Part shown: one piece after another, positions 44,563 to 57,602 of the stretch
How positions within the stretch are numbered: position 1 is the stretch's first letter
Layout of the letters: each line of letters begins with the position of its first letter
Assembly (NCBI RefSeq): GCF_014529535.1
Contig: NC_050735.1
Location: forward strand, 11,047,739-11,111,738
Reading direction: 5' to 3'
Length of the DNA stretch: 64,000 nt
Origin: Bradysia coprophila
Lineage: Eukaryota > Arthropoda > Insecta > Diptera > Sciaridae
The notes under the pieces: model-generated
Database searches by the model: none
What the model was told of the DNA's origin: nothing
What the model saw: only the letters and a program-made list of their open reading frames with translations
Position numbers and translations under genes: made by a program

Positions 44563-44708
44563 TTAAATGAAATTTAGTGAAATTTCGTGAAATTCGTGAA
44601 ATTTCGTGAAATTCATGAAATTTCGTGAATTTAATGAAATTTCGTGAAATTCGTGAAATTTCATGAATTTAATGAAATTTGTGAAATAAATTTTGAAAAT
44701 AGGCCCTG
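44563..44708. repeat. GTGAAATT repeat tract ending in AGGCCCTG
   Basis: About a dozen units of GTGAAATT(T/C), closing with AAAATAGGCCCTG. See 42165-42310. Confidence 0.65.
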
Positions 44709-44905
44709 CCCGAAAGTCGGGATCCGTATTTCTTGCTATTCCCTGAGGGTCTGCGCTACCTTCAGTCTCTACGTAGAATTACTCTTATCTTTCAATAGAG
44801 TATTGCATTATCTACAGTCCCATTTATGATTGAAAAGTGCGGGAGACTCCTAACTACAAAGTATGCAGTCATAAACGATGCCAACGAAAAAGCTGCTATG
44901 CGTAT

Positions 44906-45103
44906 AATCACGGCTCTGCTTCTAGAATGAACATAAGAAAAATTCGGAGGCTTTTGCAATCAAAATAGGGCATGCCGAGTGCCGTTTATTTTCTCGTAAC
45001 GATAGTATACACAACACATACAATCGTACACGCATATTTGAAAAATTCGGAGGCATGTTGACGTTGGAAAAACGAGTGTTTGTGCTAGAAGCAGTGCTAT
45101 GGT
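44906..45103. repeat. MITE, CTGCTTCTAGCATGAACATA family, copy 1
   Basis: Left end CGGCTCTGCTTCTAGAATGA and right end TGTGCTAGAAGCAGTGCTAT. Inner word ATTCGGAGGC occurs near both ends. Confidence 0.7.
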
Positions 45104-45121
45104 ATAACATATGGTTCTGCG

Positions 45122-45335
45122 CATAGCACTGCTTCTAGCATGAACATAGAAAATATTCGGAGGCTGATGAAATCACAGTAGGCACTGTGTTTCTTTGTAA
45201 AGATAGATGACTTGTTTTCGTTGTATGAGTTAAAACATTTCATACAAACAATCCTAAGCGCTAGCTCTTATCACTAAAGCATCCAAATTTGACACTTGTC
45301 AATTCAGTGCTCATGCTAGGAACAGTGCTGTGTTC
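45122..45335. repeat. MITE, CTGCTTCTAGCATGAACATA family, copy 2
   Basis: Left end ATAGCACTGCTTCTAGCATG, right end CATGCTAGGAACAGTGCT. Lies 18 bp from copy 1 in the same region. Other members: 7690-7760, 9161-9317, 26098-26135. Confidence 0.7.
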
Positions 45336-48300
45336 TGCGACATTTTGGACCCTAATTTTTCCACTTTTCTTCCAAATTTTAAACTCCAATTTTTCTTCTG
45401 CACATTTAGCTACAACAATAATATTACGAGAGATAAATAGTATCTTGAATGTTACCTATACCTTACCTACAACTTGATGGATATGCATACAAAAATAAAC
45501 TAAACTAAATTACAGAAGTGTTAATTCATCTGTCCCGTTAAATACATGAAACGAATGGGAGTAAAACTAATGAATGGATTTAAATGGATTAAGCTTTAAC
45601 TAATCGAATGACCACGACGATTGTAGGTATCTTGTACAATTTCATTCTAATATATATGTTCGATGGAATGTGCTCAAATGCGAATCAAAATCTTCTTGTC
45701 TATACCCACGATACCAACGGCGAACTCAATTACGTTAACGCATCCGAAATATCATAATTTATCGCTCACGATTACAGGGCAGATTTGTTTGTAGATTTAG
45801 GACTGAACCAGAAATTTTTATTGGTGACTGTCACGATATCACAGTTCTGATCGTACGCAGCATAAATGTAATATGATTGTGGAATATTGTTTTATTGGTA
45901 CTGGTACAAAACATACTGCTGAAGGCAAGTGGTGTTTGATGTTGTAACGTTTTCTTGTCATATCCACCGTTTCATGATCATACATAATTCTTACTTACCA
46001 TCCAGCATTGAAAAGTATCCAATAACATTTTACCTATTTCCGAATGTACAGTTTTATTGGCCATACGATTTAGCACGCCACAAGTATAATGATGGTATTA
46101 AATACTAATCCGTAAATATGTAAGAGTCCAGTCGAAAACTACAACAACATCGAAATGTGTTATGTTCGTTGATTATTAACTTGTCAGCAGACGGTGTGTT
46201 CGAAAGCGCTTATTGCTTATGATAATGAATTTTTATGTGTAAATGATTACGCTAATTAAGATTGATTGAATATTAGCATTAAAATTTGGTGTAACGGTAT
46301 GACATGCAAAGGAATACATTCCATATAATTCGAACGGCATCTAAAGTTTGACTGGGTCAGATCGTTTTTCATCTGCATTCTGCTTGTTTCACAAAACTGA
46401 TAAGTGACGAATTGAAAAAATATTGAACGACAACATAACGTTTCACAGAAGGCAAGCATCAGCAGTTTTTCTATCGAATCTATTACTTCACAATTTGGTC
46501 TGATTATTTCCAATAAATCGACTTCAAATCTTTTACTTCATTTTTTTAAACATGCTTTTTGCTATATAATGCTATACACTAATGCTGCTGCTGCAATTGT
46601 TTTAAATCATGATCAGCAGTGACGAACCCAATTTCTCAGGGGAATGATCGTTCTTTTAGTTAAACTGTTGGACTTCTTGAATCAAAGCACCTTTAATCTT
46701 TTTTGTTCACAATGCACTTAAACATTTAGTTCACCCAACTTTCATTCTAATTTTTACCTTCTTCATCCAGCATAAATAAATCCTAATTAGTTTCGTCATT
46801 GCAATTTAAATATTCCAATCTCATTTATGGAGCATCCAATTCGGATTACCTAATTAAAACAGTTCTGTAACAATTCTTAAGTCATCTGTACAATTCCGTT
46901 GAATCTTTGCATGTAGACTAATATGATGTGTATACAAAATGTTAATAATTTTGTCGGGCGTTACGATCAGTCAGCCATAACAGCCGATTGAGAAAGCAAT
47001 AACGGCGAGTGTGATTTTGTTGCAGTTCTATAATGATTAACGCTCCGATTTTCCTCAGTGGGATTTCTGCGGCCTGATTTCTCAATTGACCACAAGGGAC
47101 GAAGTGCGGAAGTACGAAGAGCAACAAATGCGATTTGATGTTGCCATCGAAAACAACTATCTTCTAAGTTGAGTCGTTGCAAAGCAAAATTCCTTGTGTG
47201 ATTTCGGCCTCATCATATTCACCCTCTCTTTCAATTAACTTTCCTGAGAAAAATCGTAACAAGTATTTTATCACAGTTGACACATACAAACACAAATATA
47301 TGTTTCATTGTGACACGCATGGAAAAGTGTTGAAACCGAATATATGCATGTACAAGTAGTGCTGGTAATGGTACAGCTGAAGCAAATTTTTGTCACGAAT
47401 TTGGCTGGCATTACCTGTAATCAATTTACCAAAACGTTCATTAATTTTAAGTTTCAGTAAAACGCTTTTGACTCCAAATTTGTTGAGTGTATTGTATGCT
47501 TGTTTTGTCTGTTACTTTAGGGACCACTCAAAACATCCTAAATCCAAGTATGGGGAGAGTTCAAGAAAATTGGACAGAAACTAAAAAGGAGTTGATTATG
47601 ATTTGTTAAGCTCCAATTTCTTATATTCCTAACCATAGACCACATCTACGTAAGACCACAGGTTATGCTACCACTGAGACTCAGCGAAGTATATAGTTTC
47701 TAACGAAGTAATTTTTCTGAAAGTCGACTTTTTTCGTCGCATATTTCGTGGTACATACATGGACGTATCTTCTCTGGTTTCCAACTAAATTCTTATTTCT
47801 TTAACTCCTGTTATTTCTTAAATCCACAAACAAAGATTCATTTCCATTTTCAACTTTAAAAAAAAAAACTGTTTTGGCCATTCAATTTCCATCGGCTGCA
47901 ACCGATGGTATAGATTCGAGTGTTAACCACATTGATGGAACTTCCGAAGAAGACACAAAACGAAGAAAATGTTATCGCCACACAAACAACCTAGGTAAAC
48001 ATTCAAAGAAGTGGGTCAACATATATAAGCTAAGTTCAAGGCAACATACGTTTCAGATGTAAGACGTTTCTTGTTGAATTCACAATTACAATACAAATGA
48101 AGACATAAAGTTGGAAACGCTAAGTGTTGAAGAAAATAAAACGAAAGAAAGAAATATAAAGCAAAGAAACAACAGATATTGCAAGTGAAGTGAAGTAAAT
48201 TTCTGCAAAAAAAAAATATTTTTTAAATTTTAATTTGATTTTTTTTTAAATGTTTTAATTGTTCATTAGGTTTTTTTTGTGATATAAATAACCAATTAAG

Positions 48301-50317
48301 GATAAATCAAATTCAAAATTAAAGGTAAGTTGAAAAAGCAGTCAGAGAAAAACGATTTAGATTTATTTGCTGGCCAGTCGAAGAAGAATATTTTAACTGA
48401 ACAAATGAACCCAACCCAGAAACTATAATAACGTCGACAAATGGACAAGTGAAATTTCTGTAAAAGTCGTCAAACTTTAAATTGATTCACTTTATCGATT
48501 CGTCAGTTATACCTGATTCGTACGTGTCTTGATTGTATTAAACAATAGAAATTGAGAAATTCAGAAGCATGCGATTATTATATTTATTATAAAACAGAAA
48601 AAAGATCGAGTCTGTTTAAAGTTTAAATCTACAAAAAAAAAGAAATGAAAATGATTTGGTCGTTCATGTCCATCTAATAACAGTTTGTGTGCAATCGAAA
48701 TTATGATGTACTTAACATTCAAAACCATCAAAAATGAAAGAAAGAAAAATTTTGATTGACGATACATCTGTTGTACATGTTGTGACCGATGGAATTGTTG
48801 GAAGATGGAAAGTAGGTTGATGACTCTTCTGAACTGTGCGACACAGAAACGAGTATAATAACAGTTAGAATATGCATATTATAATATTTTTTTTATAAAA
48901 TGTCTGTTTAATAACCGATTGAGAATGTACAAGTCAAAGCGGAACGAAGAACGATAATTTTGTTGTTGTTGTTGGTATTGAGACCTGTCGACTATTCACA
49001 GACCCAATAATTTGTTTTTCGTTCTTAATTTAATGGCTTTCTGATGGGTATGTGAGGAACAGAATGAGGTTACGATAATTTTTTCTCTTTAGTTTCCTGT
49101 TCTCAATATAACATTTTGTTGTCCATTTCTGTACCAACGATGCTAAAAAGTAAAATTTAAATTCGTTTCATTTCACAGTTTTGTGTGGAATGAAAATAAA
49201 AGAGGTTCAATGAATTTGTGTTCTTGTATAGCAACGAAACATTTAAATTGGTAAGCATTGATTCAGGAAAAATAATATCTCTATGAAAGAATGGAACATT
49301 GTGATTAAAAACATCGATGGGTTGGTACAAATTAAAGTCAATGAGCGCATCTGTTCAGTTGATTGCAATAAAACGAGTTCTTTTTTATGATTTTTTTTTC
49401 TTCATTCGTATGGGAAATATATGATGCATCCACAGTGTAGATTCTACACAGATGTATTACCCGTACATATGGGCATAACATATTTATCATACAGCTCGAC
49501 GTACCTGTTGCTTCATACAAACTTTACTTTTATAACGGTCTCAATGCCCATTTCGCCATGCAGGTAATATTTCTGCCCGTTTTCTTGTAATAAATTAACA
49601 ATTACCGCAGATTGTGTATGGTTATACTTTGTTGACTTTCAAGCATTTTAATTGCTACACACAAAAATAATAAATTAATTTCAAGTGCATTTACAGTAGT
49701 AGAAACGTATGTCTCACGGTGAGATTTAAATGTTTGTAGAGATTTGTTTAAAAAAAAAAATGTTTTGCTTTCTTCAAAAGACTCTTCTTCAGATATGCAA
49801 TGCAATTTGATTTACGGTTGAGTTCAAGACATAAATACTGCAAACATGGTCTTTCCACATCAGGATTCCATGTCTTCACAACTTTGTCATTAACATGTAT
49901 GTAGATTGGAACAGTTGGTTTCCCATTGCGCAATGCCAAATGAATTAGCTTAGAATTGCCATTTCAGAAAAGGTTAAAAGGTTATTTATAAATGAGAACA
50001 GAACATTGCCGCTGGTGTATTTTCTTTAACCTTCTATCAGTTGTTTTGGACGTATACACAAGTACCTGTGCCCTTTTCACTCTCTTAAGTGTTTTAGACT
50101 GATTGTATTATAAAAAATTTATGATAAAAATATTGAAGTGATAGATTTGTATCAAAAGTTACACAATTGAAGTAATAGATTTGATGATTTTGTTTTGATA
50201 CGCCTTCCATTTCTGGAAGTCTGAATAGAAACGAGTTGAAAAAAAGATTATTCTCAGGCTCTAAGAGTCGAAATGACATGAACATCCATGGCTCAACTTC
50301 TTTCCGTTATTTTTAGT
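45336..50317. other. Long gene-free stretch
   Basis: About 5 kb of AT-rich sequence with many homopolymer runs (48200-48260, 49390-49400) and short open frames, none with recognisable domains or consistent splice partners. No repeat of the families listed is evident apart from simple ones. It may contain regulatory DNA or distant untranslated exons of the secreted-protein gene at 53657, but nothing in the sequence shows this. Confidence 0.5.
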
Positions 50318-50939
50318 ATTTTTTCGCAATTCCGGTCCATAATCATCACCTTTCCATGCATCCATTTAATATCGTTTTGAAGGTATTTATTTCACAGTGC
50401 GTTTTTGATTTTTTTTCGCACCTGGGCTTTTTCACCTTTTTTTCGCACGCTACAGAGCTTAGTACCTTTAAGAAAGACTAAATTTTATAAATAAAAACTT
50501 TGCACAAACCAGGATTTGAACACCCAACACCAAAATTCTTCCAAACACCAAGCAACGACCATAGCCATTCGGCTACAGAGTCACACAATTATACAGAACG
50601 TATTGTTGAAGCGTACATACTAAGCATTGACTACTTGATTTGATTGTATTTAGCACGTCTCTATACATCACATTGCAATGTGTATATAGTGCAGGTTGCT
50701 TGATCGTTCAAATGAATTTATGTTTGCATGTGAATGTTTGGTAGAAATTTTGGTAATATTTTGCATTGGATAGGTGATTATGGCCCGAAATTGCGAAAAA
50801 CGTTGTATCTACCACGGTAGGTATGCCGGTATTTTTTCGCACACGACGTCTTGTCGACCTCGGCTTCGCCTCGGGTCGACAATCGACATCTAGTGCGAAA
50901 AAATACCTTCCTACCTACCTTGGTAGATAAATAACTATT
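50318..50939. mobile_element. Repeat with inverted ends, tRNA-like part and foldback, copy 1
   Basis: Begins TTTTTCGCAATTCCGGTCCA; an inverted partner near 50763-50804 (GGTGATTATGGCCCGAAATT) closes an inner 480-bp inverted-repeat unit. It then continues with a second foldback: CCACGGTAGGTATGCCGGTA, a centre CTCGGCTTCGCCTCGG, and the returning arm, ending AAATAACTAT. Copy 2 at 61636-62221 is about 95% alike by eye. A tRNA-like segment lies at 50503-50586 on the minus strand. No open frame. Confidence 0.75.
50503..50586 (-). repeat. tRNA-derived segment with A and B boxes
   Basis: On the minus strand GTAGCCGAATGGC is an A box (TRGCNNANNGG) and TGTTCAAATCC, 53 nt on, is close to the B box GGTTCAANNCC. 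The acceptor stem does not pair and the anticodon arm is not clear, so it is a tRNA-derived SINE-like part and not a working tRNA. Second copy at 61821-61906. Confidence 0.55.
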
Positions 50940-52485
50940 TTCTAACACGTTGTTTGTTTATATTTCAACACCAAGAATTCATAATACTAAACCCTATGTC
51001 TTTCAAATTCTCTAATTTTGCGAAAGTTATTATGAGTTTTAAATGAACTTCAGATCTGATGGGATTGTTCCACAATCATCTAAATTTTCGACTAATGTTG
51101 AATGATTTGTTACGCTCCATTTACACAAAACATGCATTTTTTCGCATCTTTTTTTGAACTGTTGATTTTGTTGTCGGTTGACGGGAAATGAAAAGAAAAC
51201 AACGAAAACATTTTTCTGGGCCAATTAGTGATATCTTTGTTCAAATTCGTTCTTAATGAAACATTTCCAGATTTGTGTTGGTATCGCGAATAGTAAAACA
51301 ATAGCACATTCTATATCACGAAACGAATTGTCATAACCGACTGTGCTGGCAGTTTATAATTCATCTATTCATATCACTATATTCATAGCAGCACAATTCC
51401 AGCCAATTATGGGAAAAAATATTACAAAAGCGCAAGAGAGAATTAAGCCCGCCGTTATATCAATAGAAAACGGCTGGGGAAAAACTTTCTTTGAAAAGTA
51501 TGTTTCTTTCGTTGTTCTTGAAAGTAGAACAAGAATGTGAATTAAATCCATAAGAAGGTCGGTTCAAACCAATAACAAAAGCAACTTTTCCCTTTAAAGA
51601 CCATTATCGTTTTCCATTTCATTTCCGTATACAGTTGTTCCTCACCCACATATCAGTTTGCAGTTTAACAACACAAAGAATAATTGCAAATCACTTTTAG
51701 TCATCTTATCATTTCGTCACGTATGCCACCGATGAGTGCATAATAATTACAAGCAATAAAGTTCGGATGCTGAAAGAGGATACACATTAATAACCAAAAA
51801 TGTGTCGTTGGAAAAATATTTAAATTTTTTTCGTAGAAATGAGTAATCTTAAAAACGACCATTTGTCGTAGAGTTATTTTTTTATCGAAGCGGAAATAAA
51901 ACTTTCTTCTCTACAAATTCCTGTTTTCTTAATCATATTTTTTTCGTGTACCTGCAATATACCACTGAGTGGTCGTCGGCATGAATGTTATAGATGTTTT
52001 GCATTGTATAAGCCGAACAGTTTATTGGTTTAAGAAAAAAAAAAACTCATATTTCGCTCAGGTACCTTTAGTGTTTTAGTTCTGCCAACAATTTTTATGT
52101 TTGAGATAATTATCATCAGACGATTACATTAAGATTGTGTAGGTACGAGAGGCGCTGGTTATTTCAAAAAATGTTAATTGAGGATCTTCCATTCGAGTGG
52201 TAAATAGCTAAACAAGATTTCGTTCCACGTAAAATGTTTATTTTCTTACTCTGATTTACCTATCATTTGGTAGTGTTAATTCCCTGGGCGTCATTCAGAT
52301 GTTGTGCACTCTTTTTAGGGTATGGGATCCCGAAAAATGCAAAAGCCTCACCATTATTTAGGCAATGCAGGAGAAAAGGGTTCTGACAATTTTGAGTCGA
52401 GTCTGTCTCACTTTATTCTGATTACTTTGACTTTCCACATTACAATCTAAACGATATTCCTTTCATAAAAAGCTACAGTAAGTGA

Positions 52486-52649
52486 ATTCACGCCGTAAGT
52501 GCGGTCGAAATTCAAAATGGAAAGTGCGGAGGTCTTTCTAACGTAGCGTCATTTTCATACAAGGAAGCGTTGAAATGTACTTTTCGGTTCACTTTTTCAA
52601 CGAATCGTTCACTTAAAATTCAAATTATAGGCACACTTACGGCGTGAAT
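52486..52649. repeat. MITE, ATTCACGCCGTAAGTG family
   Basis: Complete copy with both inverted ends; same orientation as 21221-21386. Confidence 0.85.
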
Positions 52650-52705
52650 ATAGAGCACTTTCATGTTCAACGATTACAATCCATTTTTTGTAATTGAGCA
52701 TTTAA

Positions 52706-52770
52706 CTGATAACAGGTGGCGCTGCACCGGATGGGCAGAACCAACGTCATCTGTTATCATTTCTCTATAG
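52706..52770. repeat. Tiny foldback, GATAACAGATGGCG family
   Basis: Arms GATAACAGGTGGCG and CGTCATCTGTTATC around a 30-nt loop. See 14140-14190 and 15619-15676. Confidence 0.6.
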
Positions 52771-53656
52771 TTAAAGAAACAACGTCAATTTTATTGTGAG
52801 TTAAGGTGGAAGCCTCTTCTTCTTAGGCGACAAATAAACATGGTTCCTCACTTTAGCTTGCAAGAATTTGGATTATGCGAGAGATTGACGTCGTAACTCT
52901 TTGACGTTGTTTCATTAACTATCAGTAGATCGCTGCTAGTGGTTTTAGAGGATTCTCCGCGGAGATTAAATTTTGTGCAGGCTCCTATTTTCAATTGTGG
53001 GAAATGAATCTCCCTGAAAATGACATACTCTTTGGATGCCGCCTTCCAGGGAGATTCATCTTATCTCCCATGATTGGGTATTGTCTGGTACACAGTACAC
53101 TCTATATGAGTGTTGTATAACATCTTACCCGTTTAAAGTGAACATTAAACAAACAAGCAATAAATTATGAAAACCGAAAGCGTCATTTCAATTTTATGTG
53201 TAAAACAGCCAAAAACAAAGCACAATTGAGTTATAAATCCACTGAAAGAATCAACTTACCATCACGACGAAATTCCAGTGCTTACGTAACGAGAAAAGTG
53301 TTCACTTGAACCACAATGCCATCATCGGTTCTGCACCGTGACGCCTCATACAAAAGATTGTTTCGATAATTTTTGAAAAATGAATTTTCCAAAATTGACA
53401 AAATAAAATTGTTTCAATTAATGGAGCTGCTTTTGTTATGTGTTCAGTGTCGTTATGCCATTTTGAAAATGTTTATTTCTTGAGGAAATCTGATGTATTG
53501 TTTGAGCCTAAACACCATGAATGAAATTATCGAAATGTTAAGTCATATTTGTTGGAGACAAAATTATAATTTCTGGTTTAGCGTTCAGTTGTCGCTGTAT
53601 ATTCAAAGGACCAACACTTTTCATTATTTCATTCGAAACATTTTGTCGATTTTCAG

Positions 53657-55097
53657 ATGAATCAAAATACTGTAACTGGTTGGACATTGTTCACACTACT
53701 GGCGTCCAGTTTAGTGATAAATGTAATTGCCTATCCGCAAGTATGTATTGTGCAAAGGCAGTAAATTCAGTAAAGAAACTGTTCACTTAAATTAAATGTT
53801 TAACTACTCAGGCAACAAGTAACCTAGCTGCTCAGTATCGACCACCACAATTGCCTCAACAGAAACCATTGAATGGTCCCAGCGAATACGTTCCATCCGC
53901 TCGATACGAAGAAGGCGATCGTAAATTTGCCGAGAAACCCAATGCACTGAAGAAAGTCGCACTGGACGATATTGACGACGACATTCAAACGAACCAAATC
54001 ACGGACAATGGTGGCGGTGGATTCTCATGGACGAATATGTTGGGAACATTGATGACAATGTTCTTCAACAATGCGGCCAATATTCAACCAACGAAATCCG
54101 ATGACTTAGAAACGAATGGTGGTTTGGCCACATCACCATGGGCCAATGTTATTTCAATCGGTATATTGTGGCGACGATATGGTTAGAGATTGAGACAATT
54201 TTAACGTTTCACTGTTCGATAGGTCTACGCATCTTTACAACATTATTGGGCGGTGGTGGAGCTACGAATGACGGTATCGATAAAGTTGACAACGGAGGTG
54301 GTGGTTCACCGATGCAGGTAAATCTTTTGAATTGGTTTTTTAGCTTAACTTTTTACTGGTTAGAAACGTAGACTATTTGTTGACCACTTCACGTAGATGC
54401 TAATTTTTAGTTCACTCTTAATTTGGCAACGTGTGCACGCGTATTTTGTATCGGAGCATTCACAGAATCATTACAAAATGGCTTCCGGCATTTTTCCTGC
54501 CACATCATGAGACTTGCTAAAATTGGATGTCCCCTGCCTCATACTCTTAGAAGATTTGACACAAAAATAAAGAACGAAATCTTTAATCTTGAAAACTGTT
54601 AATCACAGACTAACTCCCTTAAGAGATTACAGCATTTGTGGAAGGTTTCTCCACTTCATTATGTCTGTCATCTCAGTCTCTGAGATTTGGGAACTCATTG
54701 ACGCCGTAAGTGTGCCTAAAATTTGAATTTTAAGTGAACGATTCGATGAAAATTGATCCGAAAAATACATTTCAACGCTTCATTGTCTGAAAATCACGCT
54801 ACGTTAGAAAGACCGCCACACTTTCCATTTTAAATTTCGACCGCACTTACGGCGTGAATTCAAAAAAGTCGCTAAATTTTCAGAAATTCGCCATAATACC
54901 CTAAGTTTCACAGAATTCACCAAAAATCGCTGAATTCCCCACAATTTTCTAAAATTCCCTAAAACTCCCAAATTGATTCCGCAATCTTAGTGCCTGTGGT
55001 AGCTACCAAAATCAGAAATGCAATTTATAAGTCGACTAATCGTACATTTTGTTCTGAGAAACAACTTATAATTTTTGAGTCTTAGTCGCAGTCTCTA

Positions 55098-55135
<38 letters not shown>

Positions 55136-56933
55136 ACATCCTACCTAAACTCTGATCAAAATAAGTTTTTACTTTTTCGTTGATATTGCTTGTTTCCATC
55201 GCTCTGTTCGTTCCACATCCGTAAGTTTGTTCCATCCATTCCTTCAATAAAAATATCGACTCACGCTTTATGTCTTCCTTTTCCCACGTAACGAGAGATT
55301 CGCTCGTTACGTTTCTCCTGATGAAAGAATAGCATGCAATGTGGAACGTTGAGTCGTGCAAGCTTATTTGAGTTTAGTTTACTAAGCCTTTTATTTCAAT
55401 AGAAGACAGTAAGCCATTGAGGAAAGGATATGAAATATTTCCAATAGATTCGTAAGGCAAGGTCAATTCACGTCGTAAAAGCGCTACAAATGCAAAATGG
55501 AACGTGGAATCTGTTTCCTTAAAATTCAAATTCTGGTGGGCACTAACGACGTGAAGAATCTTGCTACGACAAATTGCACGAAATAACCTGTACAGTAGGG
55601 TAAACGAGTTAAAATGTTAAGTTCTTTGCGCTTTCGGAAATGCGAAACTTGAATTAATTGACGCAAGATGGACGGGTTCATGATGTGGTGAAACACATTT
55701 TTTATTGTACATTGATTTAAAAAAAAAACGACAACTGCACATGGCACTATGGTTTTCTCGCTTTTGCTTTAGGGTATCCTTGCTGCTGTTTTATCGGGCG
55801 TCTTAGGCACTAAAGATCCAGAACAGGTCAACACAATGGCTAAACAAGCGGGCGAGGTAATAACAGAAACATTTTGTACATAAAAATAATTTTCAAACCC
55901 TCTCGTTAACAGTCCAATTGACGTTGTTTTTATATTAGTTTCGCTTTGTTCCACCATTGATACATTTAGCCAATAAGTCTAACCGTTAACCGTCTTTTTC
56001 TCTCATCCCTCAACTAAGTTCATCAACATTGTGGTCAACCTTCTGGATGCCCTAAAGACATCATTCTCGCACCGTTCACTTGCCGCCCGATCGATTGGTA
56101 AGAAAGATTCGGTGAGCGATGCTGCCGTCGCTAGCATTGCCATGATGAAGAGTTACGTACGCACATATCGAAATGCTGACGATAAATGTATGCAACGGTA
56201 TCTATGCGAAGCGAATATGGAATGTAACAAGGACATTGGAGGCTCATCCATTTTCTGTCAATTGGGAACGTAAGTTGAAGGAAAAAGTGGAATTGGATTA
56301 AGTTTGATGACTGCATTTAGTGAACGAAGTCGAGAAAAGTCATTTAAATTTGGTTCTTATTATGTCACCACTCTCCTCCTTTGTGCTGGTCCTCCTTTTG
56401 ATTTCATGCAGAAATATTGGCCGAGAAGGAGAAGAGTGAGTGGGCTTACTATAATTTCCTTTGTACAAATACGATGAACCATTTCGGTCTTTGCTTCAGC
56501 AAGAAGTATTATTCACGCCGTAAGTGCGGTCGAAATTCAAAATGGAAAGTGCGGAGGTCTTTCTAACGTAGCGTCATTTTCGGTTCACTTTTTCATCGAA
56601 TCGTTCACTTAAAATTCAAATTTTAGGCAAACTTACGGCGTGAATTAACTGTATCCGGTTTAATGAGTTGTAAAATTCAATTCAAAATTTCGAACAATCA
56701 CACTTCTCGATTTCGGTTGACCCCAAAATCCCCTAATTCTCGACTACTAAATGAATGGCCACCACTCGTCGGATACGCATTGTTAAACTAAATTTAATTA
56801 TTCCAGATATGCTACCAGCTTTGTACTAGAACGAACAACCGGCAATTCATTCGAAGCATTTTACGATGCTGGACGTCGCGGTCGATCTGGCGAAAATTGT
56901 CGACAAATTTACCTCGAATGTAACGAAGTTTAA
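53657..56933 (+). CDS. Secreted DM4/12-like cysteine protein (6-7 exons, 329 or 337 aa)
   Basis: Exons: 53657-53740, 53812-54160, 54223-54317, 55773-55856, 56019-56269, 56807-56933, all GT-AG and in phase (990 nt). An optional 24-nt exon at 56412-56435 fits between the last two. Exon 1 is a signal peptide (WTLFTLLASSLVINVIAYPQ). The N-terminal half is Pro/Gln-rich, then acidic (DDIDDDIQ) and has two Gly-rich parts (DNGGGGFSW, LLGGGGATN). The C-terminal part has hydrophobic helices (GILAAVLSGVLG, INIVVNLLDAL) and the cysteine pattern CMQRYLCEAN...IFCQLG...YATSFVLE...FYDAGRRGRSGENCRQIYLECNEV. The order C..R.LCE, Y..A...G....C...Y..C resembles insect DM4/12 domains; function unknown. The 1.46-kb third intron and the last intron carry MITEs. 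ATG follows directly on an acceptor, so a 5' UTR intron is likely. Confidence 0.8.
54695..54860. repeat. MITE, ATTCACGCCGTAAGTG family, reversed copy
   Basis: In intron 3 of the secreted-protein gene, opposite in orientation to the other full copies (starts with the GTGTGCCTAAAATTTG side). Left end has one mismatch (CATTGACGCCGTAAGTG). Confidence 0.8.
55102..55134. repeat. CT microsatellite
   Basis: About sixteen CT units in intron 3 of the secreted-protein gene. A degraded ATTCACGCCGTAAG-type MITE follows at 55464-55557. Confidence 0.9.
56511..56646. repeat. MITE, ATTCACGCCGTAAGTG family, in last intron
   Basis: Complete ends with a small internal deletion (the CATACAAGGAAGCGTTG segment of the other copies is missing). 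Lies between the optional exon 56412-56435 and the last exon. Confidence 0.85.
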
Positions 56934-57596
56934 ACTTAGACATTTTCTCAAAACAAACACAAACATTGTTTGATTGGCTGATTTTTTGTGTGTGAATGAA
57001 TCTCGGAATGAATGTGACTGAGTATTTGCGAAAATATTTTTTTTTTATGAAAGTTTGCCTTCGATGGTTAGTAAAAGAAAAACATCCGCAAAAATATTTA
57101 TTTTCGAATGAAGAAAAAATTTGTTAGAAGAACGGAGAGCGGAAAACTTTCCTAAAATTTGACGTATTAAATTTGGTTGCGTTACCAAGCAGCTAAAAAA
57201 AGTTTTGATTTTTCTTTCGATGTAGACGCGTGGTGTTGTAGCGTTCTGTTAGACGAAGCAACTGAATCTATAACACTATTTTTACCTGTCCTATAGCAAT
57301 AATTTATTTATTTAAACTTTTTATTTATTCAAAACGTAAACCATTTTCTCGAACCAAAATCTTTTTGTGCATTTAGTGTATACGTGCGGGTCTGGCGTAA
57401 ATGTGATTGGATTGATTTGAGGAGAAATGTCTAATTTGAATTTTTAATTTCGAGACGATTTAATTTACATTTATTGAATGTGTAATTAAGTTATTTTTTT
57501 TAAAACAAAACAAAAAAGAACAAAGTTGTTACAAAAAACGAAAAAAAAAAATGTTTTTCATTCACGTCTGTAGTTTCCCTTGTCCTACACAAAAAC

Positions 57597-57602
57597 AATA
57601 AA
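57597..57602 (+). terminator. Poly(A) signal of the secreted-protein gene
   Basis: AATAAA about 665 nt after the stop codon; the intervening AT-rich sequence would be a long 3' UTR. Not proven to be the one used. Confidence 0.4.

Larger units (their letters stand above)
50940..53656. other. Intergenic with several foldbacks
   Basis: No coding exon recognised. Visible structures: the MITE at 52486-52649; a small foldback at 52706-52770; a wider one at 52768-52925 (AGTTAAAGAAACAACGTCA with TGACGTTGTTTCATTAACT); and AATGAATCTCCCTG/CAGGGAGATTCAT at 53005-53065. A splice acceptor TTTTCAG ends exactly before the ATG at 53657, so an upstream non-coding exon of that gene should lie in this stretch. 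Confidence 0.5.

Noticed and set aside
46256..47182. Small minus-strand frames as a gene
   Set aside because: No domain, no consistent splice sites, no promoter or poly(A) support.
48180..48260. Possible terminator or structured RNA in a poly(A)/poly(T) tract
   Set aside because: Homopolymer runs without stable stems; ordinary low-complexity AT-rich DNA.
50503..50586. tRNA gene on the minus strand
   Set aside because: A and B boxes are present but the acceptor and T stems do not pair and the variable region is too long; listed as a tRNA-derived repeat.
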